DNA of 64,000 nucleotides from Brochothrix campestris (GTDB lineage Bacteria; Bacillota; Bacilli; Lactobacillales; Listeriaceae). Within the stretch, counting starts at the first letter, position 1. Each line of letters opens with the position of its first letter. Location of the stretch: the NCBI RefSeq assembly GCF_046058945.1, contig NZ_CP175511.1, forward strand, positions 1,240,001 through 1,304,000, in the 5' to 3' direction. Of the stretch, positions 35,335 through 44,329 are shown in pieces. The notes beneath the pieces were generated by a model. It was not told the origin of the DNA, made no database searches, and saw only the letters and a program-made list of their open reading frames with translations. The translations under genes and the position numbers were made by a program.

Positions 35335-35396
35335 CTCAAATGCGTCGATTTTGTCATTGCTGTTCTCGTTGCGCGATTCAAAATTGAATGGTATTA
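35335..35396 (-). promoter_or_regulatory. CRISPR leader with ATTTGAG anchor and an inverted repeat copy
   Basis: The 7 bp directly before the first repeat (35335-35341) read ATTTGAG on the minus strand, the leader-anchoring sequence of type II-A systems. Only about 59 bp separate the array from the csn2 stop. At 35381-35396, overlapping that stop, TAATACCATTCAATTT is an exact 16-bp inverted copy of part of the repeat. Confidence 0.8.
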
Positions 35397-36077
35397 CCGC
35401 CAAAATTCGACGTAATCCTCATCGATATGTAACGTTTTTTCGTACATTAGTGCTTTTTGGTGGTACTGTGGCTCGATTACCAACAATTTCACTTGGTGAT
35501 ACAATGCATATTTATAAATTTCAACTAGTTCGTTCGCGTTAAAATAACAGCGAATGTTATTTAGCACTAGTACCCGCACCAATACTAATTCGGCAATTAC
35601 ATCAATAATCGCTAACAGACGTTGGAACATCGTCGTTTCTTCGATATCAATGCGCAAATTAAACATTTTAAAAATGGTTGCCAGACTCGTCGCATCATCC
35701 ACTGTTAATTCAATTGCACACTCGGTTAGTTGGTCAGTAATCAAACTTCTTAGTTCAACTATTTTTTGATCGATAACATCAGTTTCCTTACTTATATGAT
35801 ACCGCTTTTCAAGCTGTTTGTAAATTTTAGTAACCAAGGTGCGCTGCTTAAAGTCAAACCCAAACACATCGGTAATGAGTAGCAGTTCTTTGGCTAAGAC
35901 TAGCCGTTCGCCCGCTTCATACAATTGAATTTCAATCGGAGCTGGTTCGTCGTTAAGTGTTTGGACGAAACTCTCAATTATTTCACGATAAAAACGCTGA
36001 TTCTCAATTGCCAGAATAACGACACTTTCGTCATCAAACGCAAGCGAATGTTCCAATTGGAAGATTTCAAGGTTCAA
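35394..36077 (-). CDS. csn2: CRISPR-associated protein Csn2
   Basis: Ring-forming DNA-end-binding protein needed for spacer acquisition in type II-A. 227 residues, normal for the short Csn2 group. N-terminus MNLEIFQLEHSLAFDDESVV; central helical part DVIDQKIVELRSLITDQLTE; C-terminus IYKYALYHQVKLLVIEPQYH. It overlaps cas2 by 4 nt (ATGA). Its TAA stop lies inside the 16-bp inverted copy of the CRISPR repeat. It carries no nuclease motif, as expected. Confidence 0.93.
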   Translation of the reverse strand: MNLEIFQLEHSLAFDDESVVILAIENQRFYREIIESFVQTLNDEPAPIEIQLYEAGERLVLAKELLLITDVFGFDFKQRTLVTKIYKQLEKRYHISKETDVIDQKIVELRSLITDQLTECAIELTVDDATSLATIFKMFNLRIDIEETTMFQRLLAIIDVIAELVLVRVLVLNNIRCYFNANELVEIYKYALYHQVKLLVIEPQYHQKALMYEKTLHIDEDYVEFWR

Positions 36078-36397
36078 AAAATCACCAACCGTTTCTCATT
36101 AGCTACGACGTGGTCTTGCTCTTTTCCAACCATTAAGTCGATAGCAGCATATTGTTTTTCAGTGACTGTCAGCACTTGCACTAACCCTTTCGTCGGACAA
36201 GCTTTCTTGATGCGCTTGCGCAATAAATTGGCCGCTGTGCCATTTAGTACGAGCTTAGCATAAACAGATTGTTGCACCATGATAAAGCCTTCTTGGATTA
36301 AAAATTTTCGAAAATGACGATAGGCTCTTTTTTCTTCGGTTGTTTCAATCGGTAGGTCAAAAAAGACAATCAGTCGCATAAAGCGATAACTACTCAT
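36074..36397 (-). CDS. cas2: CRISPR-associated endonuclease Cas2
   Basis: Part of the Cas1-Cas2 integrase. 107 residues from ATG 36397; the protein then starts MSSYRFMRLIVFFDLPIET, like SpyCas2. The conserved Asp is in FFDLP. FIMVQQSVYAKLVLN and VQVLTVTEKQY are family motifs. The start overlaps the cas1 stop, so translation is coupled; no separate ribosome site is seen. Confidence 0.95.
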   Translation of the reverse strand: MSSYRFMRLIVFFDLPIETTEEKRAYRHFRKFLIQEGFIMVQQSVYAKLVLNGTAANLLRKRIKKACPTKGLVQVLTVTEKQYAAIDLMVGKEQDHVVANEKRLVIF

Positions 36398-37265
36398 GTT
36401 GGAAAACAAGCTGTTTTATTTGATTCGCATCCGCTGTCTCAATCGCTTTAAAGACGCTTTTTAAGTAGATTTGAATCGCTAAACTAACAAAATGGCTTTG
36501 CTGTTGAATGATGACCTTGTCATTCAGCAGGTTCACAAGACCCATTTTATATGATTGATCGAACACTTGCGCTTGATTGTGATAAACAAAGGCATCGACC
36601 AACGGCCGAAACGGCTCCATCAAATCCGATGACAAATTGAAGAAATTAAATTGATTCGTATGCTTTAAACCTATTTGTGTTAAGTACCCTTGACTCACAA
36701 TTTCTTTATTAAAACTTGATAATAATATCGTATAGCCGTAATTTAACGCTGCATTGATTGAACCAGGCTCATCACGCGTAAATTTTTTACCGAATAACGC
36801 ATTGAAATATACTTTAGCCGCATGACCCTCACGATTTGTTTCATCATAGAGTTGTAAATCTTGCACGTATTGCTGCAACTTATCTGCTTCTGGTAATGCT
36901 AGTTGTGCTAATAATAGTTGTTGCTGCTCAATTTTAGCTTTAATAACAGCTGTCCAGATTACTCGTTGCACCGCTTGCGGCCACGCAACTTGTTCTTTAA
37001 TTTTCTTACTCGTGTTATGGGCACCATAATAGGGAACCAACTCACTTTCAGGCTGTCGTTTTTCATCGCAAAAGATGACCTTCACCTTTTTCTTCATCAG
37101 CTCCGAAATTAAATATGCTGTTATGACTGTTCGTGTAGAATCGATTAGCAATGTATGTATTTCAGACAAATGAATCATTTGCTGTTGCTCACCTCGGATA
37201 ACTAAATACCCGTTTTTATAGGATAACTTCACATGCTTGGTAATGACTACCGTACGCCAACTCAT
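36390..37265 (-). CDS. cas1: CRISPR-associated integrase Cas1 (type II)
   Basis: Metal-dependent DNA integrase of spacer acquisition. 291 residues. N-terminal beta domain (IHTLLIDSTRTVITAYL), then the catalytic helical domain with Glu in NREGHAAK (about 148), His in GLKHTNQ (about 204) and Glu in DLMEPFRPLVD (about 219): all three metal ligands present. It follows cas9 by 17 nt with RBS GAAGGGATGTT. Confidence 0.97.
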   Translation of the reverse strand: MSWRTVVITKHVKLSYKNGYLVIRGEQQQMIHLSEIHTLLIDSTRTVITAYLISELMKKKVKVIFCDEKRQPESELVPYYGAHNTSKKIKEQVAWPQAVQRVIWTAVIKAKIEQQQLLLAQLALPEADKLQQYVQDLQLYDETNREGHAAKVYFNALFGKKFTRDEPGSINAALNYGYTILLSSFNKEIVSQGYLTQIGLKHTNQFNFFNLSSDLMEPFRPLVDAFVYHNQAQVFDQSYKMGLVNLLNDKVIIQQQSHFVSLAIQIYLKSVFKAIETADANQIKQLVFQHE

Positions 37266-37282
37266 AACATCCCTTCTTTCGA

Positions 37283-40200
37283 TTAACTAAAATCCTCAAT
37301 TGATTGATATAAGCCTGTAATGGACTGGTTGATTATTTTCAGGTTATTCGAGATTGGTACATTGCCTAACCGTCCTTCTCGCTCTGTCAGACCAAGCAGT
37401 TTTAAATTACCATTTGTGGCATTCGCACGCATTACTTTGATGATTTCTTCGATGATGATGACTTTTTCATTGAAGGTACACACGTTAAATCGCTCCGCGG
37501 CCGCTGTCAGTTTAACTGCGACATTTTTGAATATCTTGAAATCAGAGGTTATTTTTAACAGCAGTTCGTCAAAAACGACGGTTAAATCACTGCTGCGGTA
37601 CTGCTCCAAAAAGCTTGCTTCGGCTGCTTGTTTTGCACTTATTAGATAGATGATTTGTGCCGCTGCTTCGCTAACAACTAATTGACGCGCATTATGACGT
37701 TCCGTCGGTCCTGCCACATAAAGGGCACAGTTGTCATTTTGAATTAATTGATATTTTAAAACCCGCTCTTTTAGTATTTGACATGGCCCACCGATACAAT
37801 CTGTCACATAGGCTTGTAAAGTCGTTTGACCCGTATCAATCAATACTTTCGTAGCCATCGGAATCCCTAACAAACGACGCTTTTGTTTATTTTTCACAGG
37901 ATATTCAATCAAACTATAAAAGGCATAATTAACATTTGTGTAACCACCATAGAGTGATACCCCTAAATTTTTCTTTAATGGAATCGTTTTATCCGCTGCT
38001 TTTAACGCCGGATAAATCGTCTCTTTAAATAACATCCCCGACTGTTCTTCCACTTTTCGAACAATATTACATTGTTTAAAATTGAGGGTTCGTCTCACTT
38101 TGGCAATGTCGGTTTCAGGGTTCCAAAACAATTCACCTGTTTCATGATTGAATGTCGGTTTCGCCAAACTTTCAACAATGAAAGAAAATTTCGGCTTCGT
38201 CGTTGTTTTACGCAAATCGGCCAAGTACTTATTATAGCCTTCGTAAACAAATTCCATTTCTAATTTAGGGTATTTCGACATGATATACGTACCGATAAAG
38301 CTTACTAAATAAGCATCTTGCGCATGGTGATAATCATTCACATTACGATTTTTGATAAAGTTAAATTTATGTCGTAAATCGCTCACTAGCCCTGCCTTAA
38401 TTGCCACAACCTTCGTATCTGTTTGGTACTCTTTTTGCAACAACTGAGTCACATGCTTCGTGATTTGTCGTGTTTCGACCAATTGCCGTGCCACAAAACC
38501 TTCTTTATCTCGATCAGTGATTTTAGTGCGTGTTAAATTACGGAATTTCTTTTCACCAATTAAGCCAGCGCGTTTCAGTTGTTCCCAACGGGTGCGATTT
38601 TTAGTAATCACAGTGGAATCTAATAATAAGTCGGCACCCTTTCGTTGGTTTTCACTCCGTTTGACCAACGCTAAATTTTCGATACTGTTATCTTTTATAT
38701 AACTTTGCGGTAATATATGGTCAACTTCATACGAAGATAGGTCGTTAATCTGTAATGTCTCACCCGTATACATACATTTACCATTTTGAATGAAATAAAG
38801 AAATAACCGTTGTTGACTGATGTTTTTGCGATGCTCTCTCAATTCGGCTAACAGCTCTTTATTAAACGCATCTGTTTCAATTTTTAGTTTAGCAAAGGCT
38901 TTTTCGATGAATTTATCACGTGTGTTTGTCCGTTTTGATTGTTCATCCGAACGAGCAAATTCAATAAAGATGTTTTTAGCTGGTCGTTTTTTTACTTTCT
39001 CAAGTTCCTTAACGATTTTAATGGCTTGCCAAATTGCCTTCTTATTTGCAGGTGATGTTGCCAATTCATCAATGACTTCTTTCGAAAGGCCACGTGTTTC
39101 TCCCTCAAATTGCTCATCAATAATCGTTTGGAAACCGTAGTCTTTCTGACGTAGCACCTGCATTAAATTGTCATTCGTTTGCCATAATAAAGCGAGCAAT
39201 GACTGTGGTTCATTATCGACTAATGGTGCCGCAACTTTAATCTCTGTCAATAATTTTCGTGACAATCGTCCCCAACCTCTTAAACGTAAATTGGCCAGCT
39301 CCGTCACTTGTTTTGCTGTCAGTTGCGGATAAGCTTCCAACTTACGGCGCATTATCTTTTTATCTTCAAAAACGGTTGACCAGTAGATGATTTGTTCCAC
39401 CATTGCTTGATTCTCTGGCTGATTCACAAATTCAGCACCTAAAATAGACTGTAAACGGTGGTAAGCCGTTAATGATGTCGCAAATTCAGTTTCTTTTTGC
39501 GTGCCTTGAATTGTTGCTACCGTAAGATGCTCATGCTCCGCCAACCATTTTTTTAATTGTTTATGGGTCACTTTTTGCTTATGCATAAAGAGGCATTCAT
39601 AAATGCGCTGTTTTAAAGCAACATCAAGTGGTCGATTATCTAAGCGGATTTTATTCAACTCATTTAAAACTTCAAATTTGGCGTAAACCAAGGAGTTCTT
39701 TGGCAAGACGTCTTCGTGTAATAAATAGGTGCATTTATTTGTCATGCGTTTAATGAAAGCTTCCGATGACGCATCAATATCAACCATTTCTTCAAAGTTA
39801 AACGGTGTGATTTTACCGACTTGTTTACGAATCATCCATGCAAATTGACTATCTTTTTCATCCGCTAGTGGACCGACATAATAAGGAATTCTAAAAGTCA
39901 GTAACTTTTGAATGTTAGCTGCTTGCTCTCGTAAAAACGGATAAAATTGGCCTTGATTTTCTAGTATGGCTAACAATTCTTGCTGATGGACTTGAAAAGG
40001 AATCGCACCATTGCCGCGATGACGTTGAACTTCCATAAAGTCATCTACATCGATATCAGCGAGGAGTTGTTGAGCAACATCATTTCCCGCGAAGCGATTG
40101 TGTTCGAGTAAACCTTTGGCTCTTTTTAAGAAATCTTCTTTTAAATTCGTATTTTTGATATAATTCGCATAGCTCGTTTCAAATAGTTGACGCTCTTTCA

Positions 40201-41233
40201 TGGTGACATCGTCTTGGCGTAGAAGCGTTTTAACTGCTGCCAAATCGGCAGCATGTTTATGATAGGTAGCGACTTTAGCTGCACTCACATTGTTTTTGCC
40301 TTTCATAATCTCATGTAAAACAATACTACTATAAATGTATTGCGCCTTCTCAACGATACTAAACTGTTCTTCATCCAATACATCATTAAGCTCTGCTAAT
40401 TTAACATCAATGTCCTCAGCAGCCATGGTAACATCTTTGCCTACTTCAAGAAAACTGTCGTTATCAAATAAGATAGCGATATTAGCTTTTAATCCAACAA
40501 TGAGATTAAACAGCTGTGTGAGACGTTTCTTGGATTCTTTAATGGCTCCAGTTAACGACACGCAGTCTCTCACCTTAGTACTTTTATTTCGCTGATTATC
40601 TGTTAAAATTGCTGAAAGACTCGCAATATTGACGTCATCGAGCAAATAATTATCAATCAAGCGGAATTTCGCTTGTAGGTCTCGCAAATCATCACCCACT
40701 TGACTACCCTTCATTGTAAATGTTTGTTGTTCATAAACAAAATGACCTCGGTATTTGATAATATGATGTAATGCAAGGTAAATCTCACGGATATCTGCCG
40801 CTTCAGTAGTAGTCATTAAATGTTGGCGCAAATGATAAATAGTCGGGAATTTTTGATAATAATCGACATCACTATAAGATTCATCTTGAAAAAGGAGCGA
40901 TCCCTTATATGTTTTTTGATTGTCTTTAGGTGATAAAAAGGCTTCTTTTAGACGAATAAAGAAAGATGGATCTGTTTGTAAAATGTCTGCTTCGAATAAA
41001 TCTTCTAATAATTGCAAACGGAATTTACGATGACGTAAACGGCGACGTGTACTTCTATAGCCACGTCGTTCGGCAGCGGCTTGCCCTTCTTCGAACAATG
41101 ACACACCCCATAAATTCTTTTTCTTAGCCTGTAGTAACTCGTTATCGTTACTAGCCGTTACTGCCCACCCAACACTGGCAACGCCAATATCCAATCCGAT
41201 ATTATAGTCTGTATTTTTGTTTTCATTCGTCAT
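37283..41233 (-). CDS. cas9: CRISPR-associated endonuclease Cas9 (type II-A)
   Basis: RNA-guided double-strand DNA nuclease. 1316 residues from the ATG at 41233 (GAGGG 6 nt upstream; an ATG two codons earlier sits against it). RuvC-I with catalytic Asp in YNIGLDIGVASVGWAVT (about 15), Arg-rich bridge helix RGYRSTRRRLRHRKFRLQLL (about 57-77), REC lobe, RuvC-II Glu in IFIEFARS (about 757), HNH YEVDHILPQSYIKDNSIENL (His about 837), RuvC-III HHAQDAYL (His/Asp about 972), then the wedge and PAM-interacting region to the end. All catalytic residues are present and the frame is intact, so it should be active. Shorter than SpyCas9 (1368). PAM not predictable from the sequence. Confidence 0.97.
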   Translation of the reverse strand: MTNENKNTDYNIGLDIGVASVGWAVTASNDNELLQAKKKNLWGVSLFEEGQAAAERRGYRSTRRRLRHRKFRLQLLEDLFEADILQTDPSFFIRLKEAFLSPKDNQKTYKGSLLFQDESYSDVDYYQKFPTIYHLRQHLMTTTEAADIREIYLALHHIIKYRGHFVYEQQTFTMKGSQVGDDLRDLQAKFRLIDNYLLDDVNIASLSAILTDNQRNKSTKVRDCVSLTGAIKESKKRLTQLFNLIVGLKANIAILFDNDSFLEVGKDVTMAAEDIDVKLAELNDVLDEEQFSIVEKAQYIYSSIVLHEIMKGKNNVSAAKVATYHKHAADLAAVKTLLRQDDVTMKERQLFETSYANYIKNTNLKEDFLKRAKGLLEHNRFAGNDVAQQLLADIDVDDFMEVQRHRGNGAIPFQVHQQELLAILENQGQFYPFLREQAANIQKLLTFRIPYYVGPLADEKDSQFAWMIRKQVGKITPFNFEEMVDIDASSEAFIKRMTNKCTYLLHEDVLPKNSLVYAKFEVLNELNKIRLDNRPLDVALKQRIYECLFMHKQKVTHKQLKKWLAEHEHLTVATIQGTQKETEFATSLTAYHRLQSILGAEFVNQPENQAMVEQIIYWSTVFEDKKIMRRKLEAYPQLTAKQVTELANLRLRGWGRLSRKLLTEIKVAAPLVDNEPQSLLALLWQTNDNLMQVLRQKDYGFQTIIDEQFEGETRGLSKEVIDELATSPANKKAIWQAIKIVKELEKVKKRPAKNIFIEFARSDEQSKRTNTRDKFIEKAFAKLKIETDAFNKELLAELREHRKNISQQRLFLYFIQNGKCMYTGETLQINDLSSYEVDHILPQSYIKDNSIENLALVKRSENQRKGADLLLDSTVITKNRTRWEQLKRAGLIGEKKFRNLTRTKITDRDKEGFVARQLVETRQITKHVTQLLQKEYQTDTKVVAIKAGLVSDLRHKFNFIKNRNVNDYHHAQDAYLVSFIGTYIMSKYPKLEMEFVYEGYNKYLADLRKTTTKPKFSFIVESLAKPTFNHETGELFWNPETDIAKVRRTLNFKQCNIVRKVEEQSGMLFKETIYPALKAADKTIPLKKNLGVSLYGGYTNVNYAFYSLIEYPVKNKQKRRLLGIPMATKVLIDTGQTTLQAYVTDCIGGPCQILKERVLKYQLIQNDNCALYVAGPTERHNARQLVVSEAAAQIIYLISAKQAAEASFLEQYRSSDLTVVFDELLLKITSDFKIFKNVAVKLTAAAERFNVCTFNEKVIIIEEIIKVMRANATNGNLKLLGLTEREGRLGNVPISNNLKIINQSITGLYQSIEDFS

Positions 41234-41258
41234 TTTCATCCCTCTTTCAGTTAGTATG

Positions 41259-41287
41259 TTGACATTTTGTCAGCCTCGTTATACAAT
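41259..41287 (+). promoter_or_regulatory. tracrRNA promoter
   Basis: TTGACA (41259-41264), 17-bp spacer, TACAAT (41282-41287), reading away from cas9. The -35 overlaps a TGACATTTTGTCA palindrome. Confidence 0.75.
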
Positions 41288-41293
41288 TAACTT

Positions 41294-41399
41294 GTATCAT
41301 TCATTCAATTGATACCATTCAATTTAACACAGCGAGTTAAAATAAACATTTTTGTTTAGCGTCTTTCATTAGATGACCTGCCATCAGGTCTTTTTTTTT
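41294..41399 (+). ncRNA. tracrRNA
   Basis: The anti-repeat at 41312-41345 contains ATACCATTCAATTTAACACA plus GC, which pairs without mismatch with 22 nt of the crRNA repeat. Then comes the GAGT bulge and TAAAA, the same upper/lower-stem layout as in Streptococcus pyogenes. Next is a perfect small hairpin TAAACA-TTTT-TGTTTA (41343-41358), and last a terminator GACCTG-CCAT-CAGGTC (41375-41390) with T9. Encoded on the opposite strand to cas9, directly upstream of it. The 5' end is estimated from the promoter. Confidence 0.92.
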
Positions 41400-41560
41400 G
41401 CGTTTTTTTAGTAAGCCCTTACATTTTTATCATACCGCGACTTTCGCTTACTGTCACCATTTTTTCATGTAATATATTGTTGATTAAATAAAAAAGAGAC
41501 TTCATCTCTAAAATTGCAGACAAAGTCCATCAATTTGTATTTTCTTTGTTTTTCACCGAT

Positions 41561-42442
41561 TCAATCAATTAATGCTGTTTTCATCAAACGTTTTATTTCC
41601 GAAGACTCTATTCCGGTTAACACACTTATCTCTTCATTTGACATTCCCTTCGTGCGCATTCGGTGGATTATTTTCATTTGATTCTGTCTTTCTCCTCTTT
41701 CAATTCCTCTTTCAATTCCTCTTTCTTCTGCATCTGCCATAAAGGCCTCTTGAATATCTCGTGCTTTTTGTGTTGCATCTACCATCGTTCGCTCCTCCTT
41801 CGATAGGTTTTGATACTGTGCTAAATGACAAGCCTGCTGTAAATAAGGCGGTGCCTGCTTAGAAACAACGCCCGTTTTAAAATAGCGTCTCCACTCATTA
41901 ATGACCGAACGCTGATGTGGTTGTCGCTTTGCTAATTCAAAAAAAGTTAGCGCTATTGGCGGCTGCGCCCCGGACCTTTGGTATGGCAAATTAGCCGCTT
42001 TATTATATAACTCAAAGTGCTGGAGTACGCCTTCACTTTGAGGAAACAAAATAAAATCAATGATGTTGATGCCAAAAACAGGTGTTAAGCTACGGTATTT
42101 ATTACCCACTGTTTGTTTACTGTAATTGGCAATGTAGGTTTCGAGCGCATAATAAAGCACTCTTTCTTTGAAAAACTGATGTTGCTGTAACTGCACTTCA
42201 ATCGTGACCACACTGCCATCACTTAGTTCCGCTTTAAGATCAACCTCGGTGTCTTGAAGCTTATGTGTGGCGTGATCCTTATAAAAAGTATCAATGGCAT
42301 ACGGTGTCGTAATCGTTACGGTCTCAATCGGCAGACCAAGGACATCAGTTATCAAGCCTTTTAAAACGTTTTCATTTCCTGACGATGCAAACACCTTCTT
42401 GAATAATAAGTCGTTCGTCGGTAAGTATTGCTTGGGTATCAA
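41561..42442 (-). CDS. Rpn family recombination-promoting nuclease / PD-(D/E)XK putative transposase
   Basis: 293 residues. PDDEXK core with TNDLLFKKVFASSGNENVLK at the N-terminus, then metal-binding DTEVDLKAELSDGSVVTIEV and QLQQHQFFKERVLYY. The C-terminal tail GIERGIERGERQNQMK followed by a short helix-turn-helix-like MSNEEISVLTGIESSEI is typical of the Rpn/PF12784 group. Such nucleases cut DNA and are linked with recombination or phage defence; the role here is inferred. It sits between the tracrRNA and a GIY-YIG/DUF2075 gene. RBS GGAAGGGAGTG. Confidence 0.9.
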   Translation of the reverse strand: MIPKQYLPTNDLLFKKVFASSGNENVLKGLITDVLGLPIETVTITTPYAIDTFYKDHATHKLQDTEVDLKAELSDGSVVTIEVQLQQHQFFKERVLYYALETYIANYSKQTVGNKYRSLTPVFGINIIDFILFPQSEGVLQHFELYNKAANLPYQRSGAQPPIALTFFELAKRQPHQRSVINEWRRYFKTGVVSKQAPPYLQQACHLAQYQNLSKEERTMVDATQKARDIQEAFMADAEERGIERGIERGERQNQMKIIHRMRTKGMSNEEISVLTGIESSEIKRLMKTALID

Positions 42443-42535
42443 GCCCTCACTCCCTTCCTCAAACGGTTATTGCCCTTCTTATTTCACCGTAACATTTTTT
42501 GAATCAAGGCTCAACTGATTTGATGCTCCACAAAA

Positions 42536-42564
42536 AAGCATCGCCCAAACTGCGGGCGATGCTT
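42536..42564 (-). terminator. Rho-independent terminator after the DUF2075 gene
   Basis: Minus strand AAGCATCGCCC / GGGCGATGCTT with a 7-nt loop and T6. Confidence 0.92.
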
Positions 42565-42586
42565 GCTTCACTTGACTATTAACTCG

Positions 42587-44194
42587 TTATCTTTTCGCTA
42601 ACCGCGCTCGCAAGGCTGGATCACTAGCATAAATATATAAGCCATGAATCCCCCGCTTCATTAAAACGTTAATTGAATTAAGGATGATTTGTTCTTTAAT
42701 CGCTTCGACATCGGCAAATCCTTCTTTACCACTAAAGGCACCTGTATCAGCATAATGAGCCGTGATGATTTTTAGAGCGCCTGTTTCTTCATCATATGAA
42801 ACAGACGGACCTAAAATAACGCCGACATAGTTCAAATCAAAGCCTTGAACTGTATAAATAGAGCCCACTTCATTAATCGATGTGTTTCTTTCGGCCCAGG
42901 TTTCTTTATCGACGATGTTCCATGGTAATTTAAAGGCACCTTCTTCAACGTAATAGGTTGCACCATCTTTTTTATGTTGATAATCAAACGTAGAAACCAT
43001 TCGAGCTAAACCACCGGCTCCATTTTTTTCTTTGATTCGTTCAAACAGCTGCTGTGCATCATTAAATACTTTGAAGTCAAAATTTTCATCAGTTGGTAAT
43101 GGCAATATTTCACGCTTAACAAAGGCATCAATCCAATTTATAACAGTATCATTTGCCTTCATCCGAAATTGATTTTTCAAGACATACGGGGCTTCAGTCG
43201 TATAATCAACGTTCAACTGAGCTAACTTTGTATCATCCCAATAGCTTTTTAATTTAAGTACTTGTTTATCGTCATAGACAACGATGGTAATTTTACTATG
43301 TTTGATTATTTCTTCTAATTGATTTTGTTCTTGAAAGCCATTAAAACGGTCCGGCCGCGATAACAGTAAATGGGCTTCATCAACTAGGACAATATCAGCC
43401 TTAGTTTGATGCTGTTTCATTTCATTAATAAAGGTCGTTGGTTTTTTGAAATTGTTTTTCTTTAAACTCTTTACTTGGGAGGCGATTTTCAAGTAGGTCT
43501 TTAACATCTCCCCATGATTAACGAGTAACCGGTTAGTCGTCTGATAAAGGGGTGAATTTTTTGTTTGTGACAACTCTTGCAATTGGTTAAAAACGGCACT
43601 TAAAATAATACTTTTTCCAACACCCGCTTCACCTTTAATAAAAAACACAAACGGTTTAGCATCATTAATATGCGTTTCACAGCGTTCAATAATAGTCGTT
43701 TTTAATTCGAGTTGCTCGGTTGAGAGTTGTTTAAACGGTGATAACTTATAAATATCTTTATTTTCAATTTGATCGGCACTATGATTTACAAAACCGGCCT
43801 GTAATAATTTGCGCCAAATATCACTAAAAACAATATCATCAAAAAAATTTTTATTGTAGTAATTATGGGTGACACTCTGAGCCGTTTGACTTTTATTTTG
43901 CAGGAGGTACTTTTCATCCGCTAAGAAATAATTAATTAGCTTCGTTTCGATATTATAAGTAGCAGATTGATTAAAGGCTTGATGACTGAGAACACGGACA
44001 TCGACTAACTGTTTACGCGCAGGGTTTTTCAAATGCTGTTTAATCCGATTTTTAAGGGCGACTGTTTCTCCGATGTACACTTCTTTTTGGTTATTCAGTA
44101 AATAAACGGTGGGATAATCGACTATCAATTCATCCGAAATCGTCGCTAAGGCCGTTTCTTGAAATGAAAACTGTTTGATTTGCACTTCTGTCAT
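42587..44194 (-). CDS. GIY-YIG nuclease fused to a DUF2075 helicase-like ATPase
   Basis: 535 residues. An N-terminal GIY-YIG-type module (about 28-115) with TVYLLNNQKEVYIGETVALK and RIKQHLK. Then a P-loop ATPase of the DUF2075 group: Walker A IKGEAGVGKSIIL (about 195), Walker B DIVLVDEAHLLLSRPD (about 272), QFRMKAND and the superfamily-1-like IYTVQGFDLNYVGVILGP near 455. ATP-driven DNA processing with a nuclease head suggests restriction of foreign DNA, and the place beside CRISPR-Cas supports that, but no named defence system was recognised. Own terminator; diverges from the LytTR gene. Confidence 0.85.
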   Translation of the reverse strand: MTEVQIKQFSFQETALATISDELIVDYPTVYLLNNQKEVYIGETVALKNRIKQHLKNPARKQLVDVRVLSHQAFNQSATYNIETKLINYFLADEKYLLQNKSQTAQSVTHNYYNKNFFDDIVFSDIWRKLLQAGFVNHSADQIENKDIYKLSPFKQLSTEQLELKTTIIERCETHINDAKPFVFFIKGEAGVGKSIILSAVFNQLQELSQTKNSPLYQTTNRLLVNHGEMLKTYLKIASQVKSLKKNNFKKPTTFINEMKQHQTKADIVLVDEAHLLLSRPDRFNGFQEQNQLEEIIKHSKITIVVYDDKQVLKLKSYWDDTKLAQLNVDYTTEAPYVLKNQFRMKANDTVINWIDAFVKREILPLPTDENFDFKVFNDAQQLFERIKEKNGAGGLARMVSTFDYQHKKDGATYYVEEGAFKLPWNIVDKETWAERNTSINEVGSIYTVQGFDLNYVGVILGPSVSYDEETGALKIITAHYADTGAFSGKEGFADVEAIKEQIILNSINVLMKRGIHGLYIYASDPALRARLAKR

Positions 44195-44329
44195 GCTCGT
44201 TCACCTCATTTTAGTAGATAACTTAAGTATAACGGTTGTTTCAAACGTTGCCTAGTCCACCACGACTTTTTAACCGCTAGTTACTCGCCTCCAATCGACA
44301 TAAACAGGTATACTAATGGATGGAAGGAG

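Noticed and set aside
42587..44194. Homing endonuclease
   Set aside because: A GIY-YIG module is present, but the fused DUF2075 motor and free-standing location do not fit an intron- or intein-borne enzyme.
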